Source: Nitrosopumilaceae archaeon (GTDB taxonomy: Archaea; Thermoproteota; Nitrososphaeria; Nitrososphaerales; Nitrosopumilaceae). Taken from it: a stretch of DNA of 14,144 bases. Positions 1 through 7,486 of the stretch are shown here, one piece after another. The number at the start of each line of letters is the position of its first letter. Position 1 is the stretch's first letter. The stretch covers positions 1-14,144 of the forward strand of contig JAHRAP010000060.1 of assembly GCA_020027255.1 (NCBI GenBank), written 5' to 3'. The translations under genes and the position numbers were made by a program. A model generated the notes under the pieces. The model ran no database searches. It was not told the DNA's origin and saw only the letters and a program-made list of their open reading frames with translations.

Positions 1-169
1 CAATAACTGCGTTATTTATATCAACAATAGTACCTTGATAGATTACTGCAATATCAGATCTGCCAGCAACAGATAATATTTCTTTAACTAGTTTATTTTT
101 TTTACGAATATGTTTAATTACAATATCTACTGTATTAGGTTTTGTATTAACAAGACATAAAGCGCGCAT
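1..169 (-). CDS. Stand-alone Lrp/AsnC-type ligand-binding (RAM) domain protein, partial at left edge
   Basis: Reading leftward from an ATG at 169, the frame stays open to the window edge (56 codons). It begins MRALCLVNTKPNTVDIVIK and continues through LVKEILSVAGRSDIAVIYQG. This is the pattern of the Lrp/AsnC C-terminal RAM domain: a first beta strand, a helix, then the 'V.G..DI....' strand-turn-strand. There is no DNA-binding helix-turn-helix in front of it, because stop codons (TGA TGA) lie immediately upstream in frame. It is therefore of the single-domain type known from archaea, where such proteins form small-molecule-sensing oligomers. It starts only 11 nt after the carB stop on the same strand, so co-transcription with carAB is likely and an amino-acid-sensing role is possible (inference). 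The C-terminus lies outside the window. Confidence 0.65.
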   Translation of the reverse strand, partial: MRALCLVNTKPNTVDIVIKHIRKKNKLVKEILSVAGRSDIAVIYQGTIVDINNAVI

Positions 170-180
170 ACATCATCACA

Positions 181-3144
181 TCAAAAATGATTGATAAACA
201 TTATCATCTTTGTAGTTAATATTTTAAAACCAATACCATGTAATGTTATTATTGATTTTAGAATTTTATTATTGTTGATATTATTATAATCCATGATTAC
301 GATAGCACATCCTTTTTTTGGTAATCTATATCCGGATGCAATTAATCCTTTTGCTACTGCATCATGAAAATCATTTCCTAAACATGCCACTTCTCCTGTA
401 GATTGCATTTCTACACCTAGTGCTATATCTGCGCCATCCAACTGCATAAATGAAAATTGCGGTATTTTAACACCGAATTTAAAATTCATTTTAGTGTTTT
501 TATGTATCATTTCTGGCAATGATTTATTTAAAATGGCGCGTGACGCAAGTTTTACCAAATTGATATTCTTTAATTTAGATACAAATGGCATAGATCTAGA
601 AGCTCTCACATTTAATTCTATAACATATATCGATTTATCAGCCACAATGAATTGTATGTTGAATGGACCCCTCACTTTGAATTCTCTAGCTATACTTTTG
701 GTATGTTGGATAATCTTCTCAATAACTTTTTTATCTAGTCTTCTTGGCGGCATGCACATCATGGCATCCCCAGAATGTATGCCTGCATTATCTATGTGTT
801 CAATAATTGCACCAATTATAACATTTTTTGTATCTGAAACACCATCTACATCCACTTCCAACGCATTTGAAATATACTTTGAAATTACTACTGGACGATC
901 TGATGAAATGACAGCTTGTTCAAAATATTTTTGCAAATCGCTTTCAGTCCATACCACTTTCATAGATGCGCCGCTTAAAACATATGACGGGCGTGCAATT
1001 ATCGGATACTTAACAGATTTTGCAAATTCTATAGATCCTTTTAAATCAGAAAATTTTTTCCATTTTGGTTGTGATATATTTAATTTATCAAGAATATTGC
1101 TAAATTTAGATCTATCTTCTGCTTTATCTATGTTAATTGGATCTGTGCCTATTATATTAATTCCATTTTTATGTAATGCCGAAGTTAAATTATTTGCAAT
1201 TTGACCACCTACAGACGTAACTATTCCTTTAGGTTTTTCAAATTCAACTATATCTAAAATTCTTTCTAATGTCAGCTCTTCGAAATAAAGTCTTTGACAT
1301 ATATCGTAATCTGTTGATACTGTTTCTGGGTTGCAGTTTATCACACTCACATTTTTTTCGCCATTTTCTTGTAATCCAAATACCATATTCACAGTACCCC
1401 AATCAAATTCTACGCTGCTCCCTATCCTATATGGCCCTGCGCCTAGAACAATTATGCTTCCAGTGCTTTTTATTTGAAAATCATTTGCATCTCCTCCATA
1501 CGTAACATACAAATAATTTGTTTGTGCTGGCCATTCGGCAGACAGTGTATCGATTTGTTTGATTACCGGCAAAATACCCATGCGTTTTCTAATTTGTCTT
1601 ACTTCATGTTCTTCTATGTTCTTAGCTTTGCTTATCTGTTTATCTGAAAAACCAAGTTTTTTGACTTTTTTGAGTAATTGCGCTTCTAATTTACATTGAT
1701 TTAATTCATTCTCTAACTCTACGATATTTTTAATTTTATTTATGAACCATGGATCGACTGATGATAATTTTGAAATTCTATCTACTGGTATTTGCTTCTT
1801 AATTGCAGCTGCAATATAATATAATATCAAATTATCTGGATTTATCAGATGATTTTCTATATCTTCTTCGTCATCTATCTCTTTATCATACTTGTTAAGC
1901 ACTAATCCGTCTTTATTGATGTCAAGCATTCGTATGGCTTTCTGTAAAGCTTCTTCAAACGTTCTTCCTATTGACATTACTTCTCCGGTTGATTTCATAG
2001 TAGTTCCAAGCTTTCTACTTGCAAATTCAAATTTATTGAAGTCCCATCTGGGATGTTTACACACTATATAATCTAATGATGGTTCAAAACACGCAGTAGT
2101 TTTTTTTGTGATATTATTTCTAAGTTCGTCTAGGGAATATCCTAAATTAATTTTTGCTGACATATATGCAATAGGATATCCTGTAGCTTTGCTAGCGAGT
2201 GCTGAAGAACGAGATAATCTAGGATTCATTTCAATTGCTACATATTTAGATGATTGTGTATCGACTGCAAATTGAACATTACATTCTCCAATAATGTTCA
2301 CATAATCTGCTGCACGTATTGCAGCTGATCTTAATAAATGGTATTCATAATTATCTATTGTTTGTGATGGTGCCACAACTATATTGTCACCTGTATGCAC
2401 TTTCATTGCCAAAATATTCTCCATATTGCAAATAGTTATGCTGTTTTTGTTACTATCTCGCATTATTTCATATTCGATTTGCTTCCAATCTCCTATATAT
2501 TTCTCTATTAGAACTTGTCCCACCATGCTGGCACTTATTCCTCTATTTACTATTTCATATAGTTCTATTTCATTGCGTGCTACTCCTCCGCCTCTTCCTC
2601 CTAGTGTATATGCAACTCTTACAATAACTGGATAGTTCAATCTGTTGGCTACAATCTTAGCTTCGCTAAAAGATTTAACAGCTTCACTTTCAAGTGTAGG
2701 TACATCGCAATTAACCATAGCTTCTTTGAAAAGCTGTCTGTCCTCACTAATTTTTATGCTGTTTATTTCTGTTCCTAGTACATTGATACCATATTTTGTT
2801 ATAGATCCGCAATCAGAAAGATTTACACCACAATTTAAGGCAGTTTGTCCTCCAAACCCTAACATTAATCCATCCGGTCTTTCTTTTTCTATCACATGAT
2901 TTACATATTCTGTAGTCACTGGTAACAAGTATACGCGATCAGCAAATTTTCCATCAGTTTGTATAGTTGCAATATTAGGATTTACTAATACACTTTTTAT
3001 TCCATCTTCGTTTATTGCCTTGAGACATTGACTTCCGGAGTAGTCAAATTGACGGCCACATTAGTGACTTTCGCCAGCTTCTCCGATTTTAATTGCCCCA
3101 CTGCCTAACACGAGGATTTTTTTAATGGTTTTTATTTTGGACAG
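181..3144 (-). CDS. carB: Carbamoyl-phosphate synthase large subunit, interrupted by a 21-nt intron
   Basis: The enzyme makes carbamoyl phosphate from bicarbonate, ATP and the ammonia delivered by CarA, feeding pyrimidine and arginine synthesis. Exon 1 is 3144-3070 (25 codons, ending GSGAIKIGEAGE). Exon 2 is 3048-181 (955 codons plus TGA), starting FDYSGSQCLKAINEDG. The joined product is about 980 residues. Both ATP-grasp halves are visible: LGFGGQTALNCG, RVAYTLGGRGGG and EMNPRLSRSSALASKATGYP in the first, and the second-half Rossmann motif VLGAGPYRIGSSVEFDWG plus ELNVRASRSMPFVSK in the second. The C-terminal MGS-like regulatory domain is cut short, ending about 45 residues after GYRLPKKG. 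No ATG, GTG or TTG is available ahead of the first beta strand. I chose CTG at 3144, 10 nt after GGAGG (3155-3159), which gives MSKIKTIKKILVLG and overlaps the carA end by 13 nt. ATA at 3135, overlapping the carA TAA, is an alternative. Without splicing, translation would stop after 27 codons. Family assignment is certain; start and splicing are inferred. Confidence 0.9.
3049..3069 (-). other. Putative 21-nt bulge-helix-bulge pre-mRNA intron in carB
   Basis: Read 5' to 3' on the minus strand, the 5' exon ends GGCGAA (3075-3070) and the 3' exon begins TTTGAC (3048-3043). The 21 nt between hold an in-frame TAA (3063-3061). Fold: central 4-bp helix GGCG (3075-3072) with CGUC (3054-3051), containing one G-U pair; 5' bulge AAA (3071-3069); intron stem GUCAC (3068-3064) with GUGGC (3059-3055), 5 bp including one U-G; loop UAAU (3063-3060); 3' bulge AAU (3050-3048). 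Cleavage between the second and third nucleotide of each bulge, the known rule for archaeal tRNA-splicing endonuclease, gives exactly 3069-3049 as the intron and rebuilds GEAGEFDYSG. The exon-side helix is imperfect: CGGAG (3085-3081) can pair with CUCCG (3040-3036), but the bases between pair poorly. This is a relaxed form of the motif, lacking a clean outer helix. No transcript evidence is available here. Confidence 0.85.
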
Positions 3145-4279
3145 GTTCTGTTTTCCTCCATAATTTTTTTGAATGAGTCGAAAATATATTTACAATCATA
3201 AGGTCCAGGTGCAGCTTCTGGATGAAATTGAACTGCAATAGATTTATTTTTTTTATGTTTTATCCCCTCCACTGTTTTATCATCTGCATTAATAAACCAT
3301 AATTTAAACCCAGAATTTTTTAGCGAGTCAGAATCTATACAATATCCATGATTTTGGCTTGTGATATATGTTCTGGAATTGTCTATATTTATGCAAGGTT
3401 TATTTTGACTTCTATGCCCATATTTTAATTTATATGTTTTAGCATCATCAGCTAAAGCTAAAATTTGCGCTCCTAAACAAATTCCGAGAATTGGCATGTT
3501 GCATTCTAGCAAAATATTCGCTGTCTTTATGGTGTCTACACACATTTTTGGATCTCCAGGACCATTACTTATGATGACGCCATCTGGCTTATATGATAGT
3601 ATATCATCAATTTTTGTATTCCATGGCATCTTTATAATACCATATCCAGCATTCATTATATTTCTTAAAATAGAATTTTTTGTTCCTGTATCGATCACAA
3701 CCACATTTTTTGAATTTGCTCCTAATCTTTGTGTTTTTCTGGTGGAGACTCGATCCATAAAATTTCTTTGATTGTAAATTTCTGTTCTTTTTAGTTTCAT
3801 TTGTACTTCTTGTGTACTTATATTATCTGAATCGCTAACAATTAAAGCGCACATCATAACGCCTTCTTCTCTAAGTTTTTTTGTCAATTTTCTTGTGTCT
3901 ATATCGTACATTCCTGGGATTTGTTCTTTGTACAACCATTCATCTAATGTCATAATAGAATTCCAATGGTTAGAAACTAGTGATAAATCATGAATAACTA
4001 TTCCACTAACTTGTATTCTATCTGATTCTATATATTTTTCAATTCCATATTCATCTCTTTGGCTAACATCTGGAACTCCATAATTACCTATTAGTGGATA
4101 TGTAAAAGTAAGAATTTGTCCATTATAAGAAGGATCTGTCATGGATTCTGGATATCCTACCATGCCTGTATTAAATACCATTTCTCCAAACACAGTTTTT
4201 GGGTATCCAAACCCTTTTCCATTGATTATTGTACCGTCATCAAATATTATTTTTGCAAATTTATTGATGTATTTTGCAT
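3132..4279 (-). CDS. carA: Carbamoyl-phosphate synthase small (glutaminase) subunit, start unclear
   Basis: This subunit hydrolyses glutamine and channels ammonia to CarB. The N-terminal domain has FDDGTIINGKGFGYPKTVFGE and FNTGMVGYPESMTDPSYNG. The class I glutamine amidotransferase domain has GVIISNGPGDP, then the nucleophile-Cys motif LGICLGAQILALA, and the His-Glu pair in SIAVQFHPEAAPGPYD. The longest reading frame with a usual start begins at GTG 4193, but conserved family sequence continues upstream in the same frame to about 4262, so that GTG is internal. No ATG, GTG or TTG occurs in frame before a TAG at 4304. The only nearby ATG (4279) is out of phase by one base. One extra A after it would give MQKYINKFAKIIFDDG. 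The alternatives are an ATA start (4295 or 4286) or a sequence error. I use 4279 as the nominal start. A TATA-like ATTTAAAT at 4323-4330 sits upstream. The TAA stop overlaps the carB start region, indicating an operon. Confidence 0.9.
3155..3159 (-). promoter_or_regulatory. Strong Shine-Dalgarno sequence (GGAGG) for carB
   Basis: GGAGG on the minus strand lies inside the carA 3' end, 10 nt before a CTG codon (3144) that is in frame with carB. It matches the archaeal anti-Shine-Dalgarno core. It is the main reason to prefer CTG over the ATA at 3135, which is 19 nt away. Confidence 0.55.
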
Positions 4280-4322
4280 TTTTTATGAACTTTATTACCC
4301 TCTATGAATCACAATCAAGATG

Positions 4323-4330
4323 ATTTAAAT
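4323..4330 (-). promoter_or_regulatory. TATA-like element upstream of carA
   Basis: ATTTAAAT lies in the roughly 100-bp gap between cdvC and carA. A transcript starting about 26 nt downstream would begin near 4300, at AGGGTAATAAAG, leaving a leader of about 20 nt before the ATG at 4279. The rest of the gap holds only AT-rich sequence, short T-runs that may end cdvC transcription, and two copies of CTAGAT on the minus strand near 4390. Confidence 0.45.
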
Positions 4331-4403
4331 TTTTATGTTGTTTTTATACGTATATCAAAATAATATATTGTATTTTATCTAGCAAATTATTAGATCTAGT
4401 ATT

Positions 4404-5576
4404 TTATAACGCTTTGAATTCTTCTCCCCATTTGTAGTATGCTTTTACCATTTCTGTTGATACACTAGGTTTTCTTCTATTCATTATTTCTTTGAAATCC
4501 ATCATGGTCAAACTCTTTGGTTGAGGCAACTCTTCTCCTTCTATAGGTTCCATATATTCAGCAGAATTAAATAGTTCATTAACAGCTTTAAGTTGAGCTG
4601 CTTGGCATATGTCTTTTATGTCGCTAGCGCTATATCCATTAGATATTTTAGCAAGTTCTGGTGATTTAACTTTTACATCAATTTTTAATGGGATATTGTA
4701 TAAATCGAATAGACTTTCTCGTGATTTGATATCTGGTAATGATGCTGATATTCTTTTTTGGAATCTTCTCAAAAAAGGCCAATCAAGACTCCATGGTTTG
4801 TTAGTAGCTCCCACCACATACATCTTCAAATCTTTGTGTTTTGTATTCACACCATCCATTTCAATCAAAAATTGATTTCTAGCTCTTATCTCTCCTCCTA
4901 CTTCGCTATTTCTAGTACCAAGTAACGAATCAACTTCATCTATAAATAAAATCACAGGTTTGATTTGCTTTTCAGCATATGTTCGTGCTATATTGAATAA
5001 TTTTGACACGTTCTTTTCTGCTTCTCCAAGCCATTTACTCATCATTGATGCTGCATCTACATTAAAAAAATAACCATCTATCTCATTAGCTGTAGCTGCT
5101 GCCAGCACAGTTTTACCGCATCCTGGAGGTCCATATAGGAGTATTCCTCTTGGCCATCCTAACGGAAATAAATCTGGTCGTTTTGTTGGATATACTATAG
5201 ATTCTCGTAATGCATTTTTCGCATCGTCTAAGCCGATCACTTCCTCCCAACCGATTTGCGGTTTTTCTGTCATGATTAAATTGTTAAAATCATTATTAGA
5301 ATCAATATCTTCAATTTTTTTATTGCCGTTATTATTAATTTCGACTCCTGATGTCATTCGTAACAATTTTATCCTATTCTTATATGATGCCATTCTCGCC
5401 ATGTATATCTTATTTAATTTATTATTTGGATAAAACTTCATTAGCTTCATTAACGAATCTACTGCTTTTTGATAATTTGTAATTGCTATACTATAAGATC
5501 CATTGGAATCACATCTTATAGCCTCTGATGCATATTTACTTGCACTATTTTCTAATTCTTGTGGCGCCAAACTCAT
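4404..5576 (-). CDS. cdvC: CdvC/Vps4-family AAA ATPase of the ESCRT-III-like cell-division system
   Basis: In archaea CdvC uses ATP to remodel ESCRT-III-like CdvB filaments at the division site. The 390-residue protein has an N-terminal MIT-like three-helix domain (about residues 1-75, with SASKYASEAI and AITNYQKAVDSL), a low-complexity Asn-rich linker (about 78-102), and one AAA domain. The AAA domain carries Walker A GPPGCGKT (149-156), a pore-loop region at MMSKWLGE (178-185), Walker B ILFIDEVDS (209-217), sensor-1 GATNKP (256-261) and paired arginines FLRRF (269-273). The frame can start at a TTG (5588), but family members begin MSL.PQ.LE, so I chose the ATG at 5576. No cdvA or cdvB lies next to it here. 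It is divergent from trmB and upstream of carA on the same strand, with its own promoter region. Confidence 0.93.
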   Translation of the reverse strand: MSLAPQELENSASKYASEAIRCDSNGSYSIAITNYQKAVDSLMKLMKFYPNNKLNKIYMARMASYKNRIKLLRMTSGVEINNNGNKKIEDIDSNNDFNNLIMTEKPQIGWEEVIGLDDAKNALRESIVYPTKRPDLFPLGWPRGILLYGPPGCGKTVLAAATANEIDGYFFNVDAASMMSKWLGEAEKNVSKLFNIARTYAEKQIKPVILFIDEVDSLLGTRNSEVGGEIRARNQFLIEMDGVNTKHKDLKMYVVGATNKPWSLDWPFLRRFQKRISASLPDIKSRESLFDLYNIPLKIDVKVKSPELAKISNGYSASDIKDICQAAQLKAVNELFNSAEYMEPIEGEELPQPKSLTMMDFKEIMNRRKPSVSTEMVKAYYKWGEEFKAL

Positions 5577-5593
5577 ATAATCTACCAAAATAC

Positions 5594-5608
5594 ATACAAT
5601 ATTTGTAT
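5594..5608. promoter_or_regulatory. Inverted repeat just upstream of cdvC
   Basis: ATACAA-TAT-TTGTAT has perfect 6-bp arms and a 3-bp spacer, 18-32 bp before the cdvC ATG. With TATA-like elements on the minus strand at 5665-5674 (TATATATAAT) and around 5656 (TATAATTTT), the repeat would fall in the 5' leader or close to the transcription start. An operator is possible but not shown. Confidence 0.35.
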
Positions 5609-5664
5609 ACCTATTCTATGATGTAAACAGGTATCGAAAACTTGGTTAAAAAAATTATACCAAC

Positions 5665-5674
5665 ATTATATATA
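5665..5674 (-). promoter_or_regulatory. TATA-box candidate for cdvC
   Basis: TATATATAAT on the minus strand would place transcription initiation near 5643. That gives cdvC a leader of roughly 65 nt, unlike the apparently leaderless genes around it. A second candidate, TATAATTTT near 5656, would give about 55 nt. Confidence 0.4.
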
Positions 5675-5700
5675 CAAAAATTATTGATTTAAACATACTG

Positions 5701-5750
5701 ATGCATAAATGCATGACTATTATATGCATATCGTCTCAATAAAATATGCA
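5701..5750. promoter_or_regulatory. Cluster of ATGCAT boxes between cdvC and trmB
   Basis: Three perfect ATGCAT hexamers occur at 5701-5706, 5709-5714 and 5724-5729, followed by TATGCA at 5745-5750. Each hexamer is itself a palindrome. The first two form ATGCAT-AA-ATGCAT, an extended palindrome. Such phased repeats in a divergent intergenic region are typical of binding sites for a dimeric regulator. TrmB itself is an obvious candidate, but this is inference. Confidence 0.45.
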
Positions 5751-5760
5751 CAACCAATTT

Positions 5761-5776
5761 TGTTATTTAAATAACA
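5761..5776. promoter_or_regulatory. Perfect 16-bp palindrome upstream of trmB
   Basis: TGTTATTTAAATAACA is a perfect palindrome, 54-69 bp before the trmB start codon. It lies just upstream of the TATA-like TTAAATA, where archaeal activators often bind, and its centre could also act as a TATA element. Autoregulation by TrmB is a reasonable guess. Confidence 0.45.
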
Positions 5777-5799
5777 CACGCATTCACAGTTATTCTAAG

Positions 5800-5806
5800 T
5801 TAAATA
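5800..5806 (+). promoter_or_regulatory. TATA box for trmB; implies a leaderless transcript
   Basis: TTAAATA is centred 27 bp before the TTG at 5830, so transcription should begin at or next to the start codon. This supports the otherwise unusual TTG start. A TAG lies in frame four codons upstream of that TTG and rules out an earlier start. Confidence 0.5.
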
Positions 5807-5829
5807 CATTCGGATATTAGACAATTGTA

Positions 5830-7005
5830 TTGACGATAAGCTTAGAAGAATTTGGATTGAGTAAATATGAAAGCAGTGCATATTTGGCATTAATATACAA
5901 AGGAACTATTTCTGCAAGTGATCTGGCATATTATTCAGGAATACCTAGAACCAAAATTTATTCTGTACTATTAAAACTAGAGAAAAAACGATTGGTGATT
6001 ATTTCACGAAGTAAACCACTTATGTGTACTGCGATAGGTCCAGAAAACGCATTTAATTCAATTATACAAAAACAAATGCATAAAGTAAATGCAATGAATG
6101 CAGTTATTAGTGATTTAAAAGAAATTAATCTGAATAATAAGAACAAAACAGTCGCTGAAAAAATTTATCACCATGTTAATATAGTGGATAATTTTTTAAA
6201 AATTAAACTGTTATTTGATAATGCGAAGTCATCTATTAAAATAATGCTAGATCGTAACGGAATGAACATATTATCAAAATGTAAACAACAGCTTATCACA
6301 TCGATGAAAAAAAATATAAATATACAAATTATAGTTCCGCCTCAATCCATAGGAACAAAACAATTTAAGATAATTCCAGACGGAATCAAAATACACATGG
6401 CTGACGCACTTCAAAATTGTTTCATTTTCGATAATTCAGAATTATTGTTGATAGATAACGAAATCAAAACATCTGTAATATTTCATTATGATGTGATATT
6501 GAATGTTAATATGTTGAAATTATTTACAAATTTATGGACTAATTCATATGAAGCAAATAATCTGTATGATGTCACACCAAATCAAGCACAAGAAATTTAT
6601 AAAATGATACTTTTGATACAAAACAGCTTGACGTATATTTTAAAAAATTCTCTTTCCAATAATATGAGTATTAATCTCATCCCATTTTTGGAACAAAATA
6701 ACATATTTGTATTTGACAAAAAATTCTATGATGTTTTGAATGCGATAAATTTAGTTTTACATATAACGTGTGTTGGGCATATACAATTTGATTATACTAC
6801 AAAAAATATAACACTGGAATCAAAAATAAATAACGCTTTAATCCCGTGGACTATAATGTTAAATGAATATCTCCATAAACATGGATACACAACTAAAATA
6901 TTCCACAAGCTAGACAATATGAACAAAATCCACATAAAAATTATTGATGTTCATGAGAACAAAAAAGACCACGATTTATATTTTAACCTTGATCATAACT
7001 ATTAA
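5830..7005 (+). CDS. TrmB-family transcriptional regulator
   Basis: This is a 391-residue regulator. The N-terminal TrmB winged helix-turn-helix spans about residues 3-75, with LEEFGLSKYESSAYLALIYK and ISASDLAYYSGIPRTKIYSVL followed by a KLEKKRLV recognition/wing region. A short coiled linker (about 85-115) follows. The remainder (about 116-391) resembles the TrmB effector/PLD-like half in position but is divergent, and its ligand cannot be read from sequence. Family members commonly sense sugars or other metabolites and control metabolic genes. The start is a TTG supported by a TATA element 27 bp upstream. The stop overlaps by 4 bp the stop of the convergent gene on the other strand. It faces cdvC across an intergenic region rich in palindromes. 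Confidence 0.85.
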   Translation: MTISLEEFGLSKYESSAYLALIYKGTISASDLAYYSGIPRTKIYSVLLKLEKKRLVIISRSKPLMCTAIGPENAFNSIIQKQMHKVNAMNAVISDLKEINLNNKNKTVAEKIYHHVNIVDNFLKIKLLFDNAKSSIKIMLDRNGMNILSKCKQQLITSMKKNINIQIIVPPQSIGTKQFKIIPDGIKIHMADALQNCFIFDNSELLLIDNEIKTSVIFHYDVILNVNMLKLFTNLWTNSYEANNLYDVTPNQAQEIYKMILLIQNSLTYILKNSLSNNMSINLIPFLEQNNIFVFDKKFYDVLNAINLVLHITCVGHIQFDYTTKNITLESKINNALIPWTIMLNEYLHKHGYTTKIFHKLDNMNKIHIKIIDVHENKKDHDLYFNLDHNY

Positions 7006-7382
7006 TTCAAAATTTTGGCTTGGTTTTCATTAGTAGAAATTAATTCATACTTCAAATCAATATTACGTTGTCTCGATAATTGTTTTATAAAATTAATTCG
7101 ACTAACAGTAAAAGTATCTTTCACACCAAAATTTTTCTTGAGCATATCATACATTGACTGTAAATCTAACATTACCATTATCTTATCTCCGTTTTTTATT
7201 ACAAATGTTCCAATTCCCCAAAATATTCCGATATGTAATGCAATATATTTTGATTGTTCGCTGGTCACTCTGTCATAATAAATTTTTGCATGAGTTCTAT
7301 TTTGTTTTAATATTTGGTTATGTGAATTTATAACCCACGAAATTTTTTTTGGATTCCCATCAATGTATAAAATATGTTTCAA
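7002..7382 (-). CDS. Conserved-looking unknown protein, 126 aa
   Basis: No function is recognised. The protein begins KHILYIDGNPKKISWVINSHN and has a hydrophobic core, YIALHIGIFWGIGTFVIKNGDK, followed by IMVMLDLQSMYDMLKKNFG and a basic C-terminal helix. The strand-helix-strand pattern with an early Asp could fit an RNase H-like or other small alpha/beta fold, but this is a guess. There is no signal peptide; the GIFWGIGTFVI stretch is too short and too mixed for a confident membrane helix. The start is TTG at 7382; a TATA-like ATTATATA (7410-7417, minus strand) lies about 30 bp upstream, suggesting a leaderless mRNA. The end overlaps the trmB stop by 4 bp. It is likely a real gene because its composition is protein-like and the frame is fully open. 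Confidence 0.7.
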   Translation of the reverse strand: MKHILYIDGNPKKISWVINSHNQILKQNRTHAKIYYDRVTSEQSKYIALHIGIFWGIGTFVIKNGDKIMVMLDLQSMYDMLKKNFGVKDTFTVSRINFIKQLSRQRNIDLKYELISTNENQAKILN

Positions 7383-7409
7383 TTGTCAACCAAAAAATTG
7401 TTAATTGTC

Positions 7410-7417
7410 TATATAAT
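7410..7417 (-). promoter_or_regulatory. TATA-like element for the 126-aa unknown gene
   Basis: ATTATATA on the minus strand is centred about 31 bp before the TTG at 7382. It lies in the 104-bp divergent gap that also carries TTATATTC (7450-7456, plus strand), a possible promoter for the small gene at 7487. Nothing else stands out in the gap apart from repeated CAATTG/AATTGTTAATTG-like AT-rich sequence. Confidence 0.4.
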
Positions 7418-7486
7418 TTGAATATATGGATTATGGTATTATGATGAAATTATATTCTTGTGATAAAATCAAAATTTTTTATAAAT

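Noticed and set aside
494..1204. A long open frame on the plus strand opposite carB (236 codons), with further ones at 1269-1505, 2384-2635 and 2645-2899
   Set aside because: They lie antisense to well-conserved carB sequence, look like random translations and have no promoter or family match.
3049..3069. The carB insert as a simple sequencing error or as stop-codon readthrough
   Set aside because: A clean 21-nt in-frame insert cannot come from a base or homopolymer error. Readthrough would add seven residues inside a conserved ATP-grasp motif, and would not explain the splice-motif fold.
4194..4304. Possible intron explaining the carA start problem
   Set aside because: UGCAAA/UUUGCA can pair, but no central helix with two 3-nt bulges is present in this AT-rich stretch.
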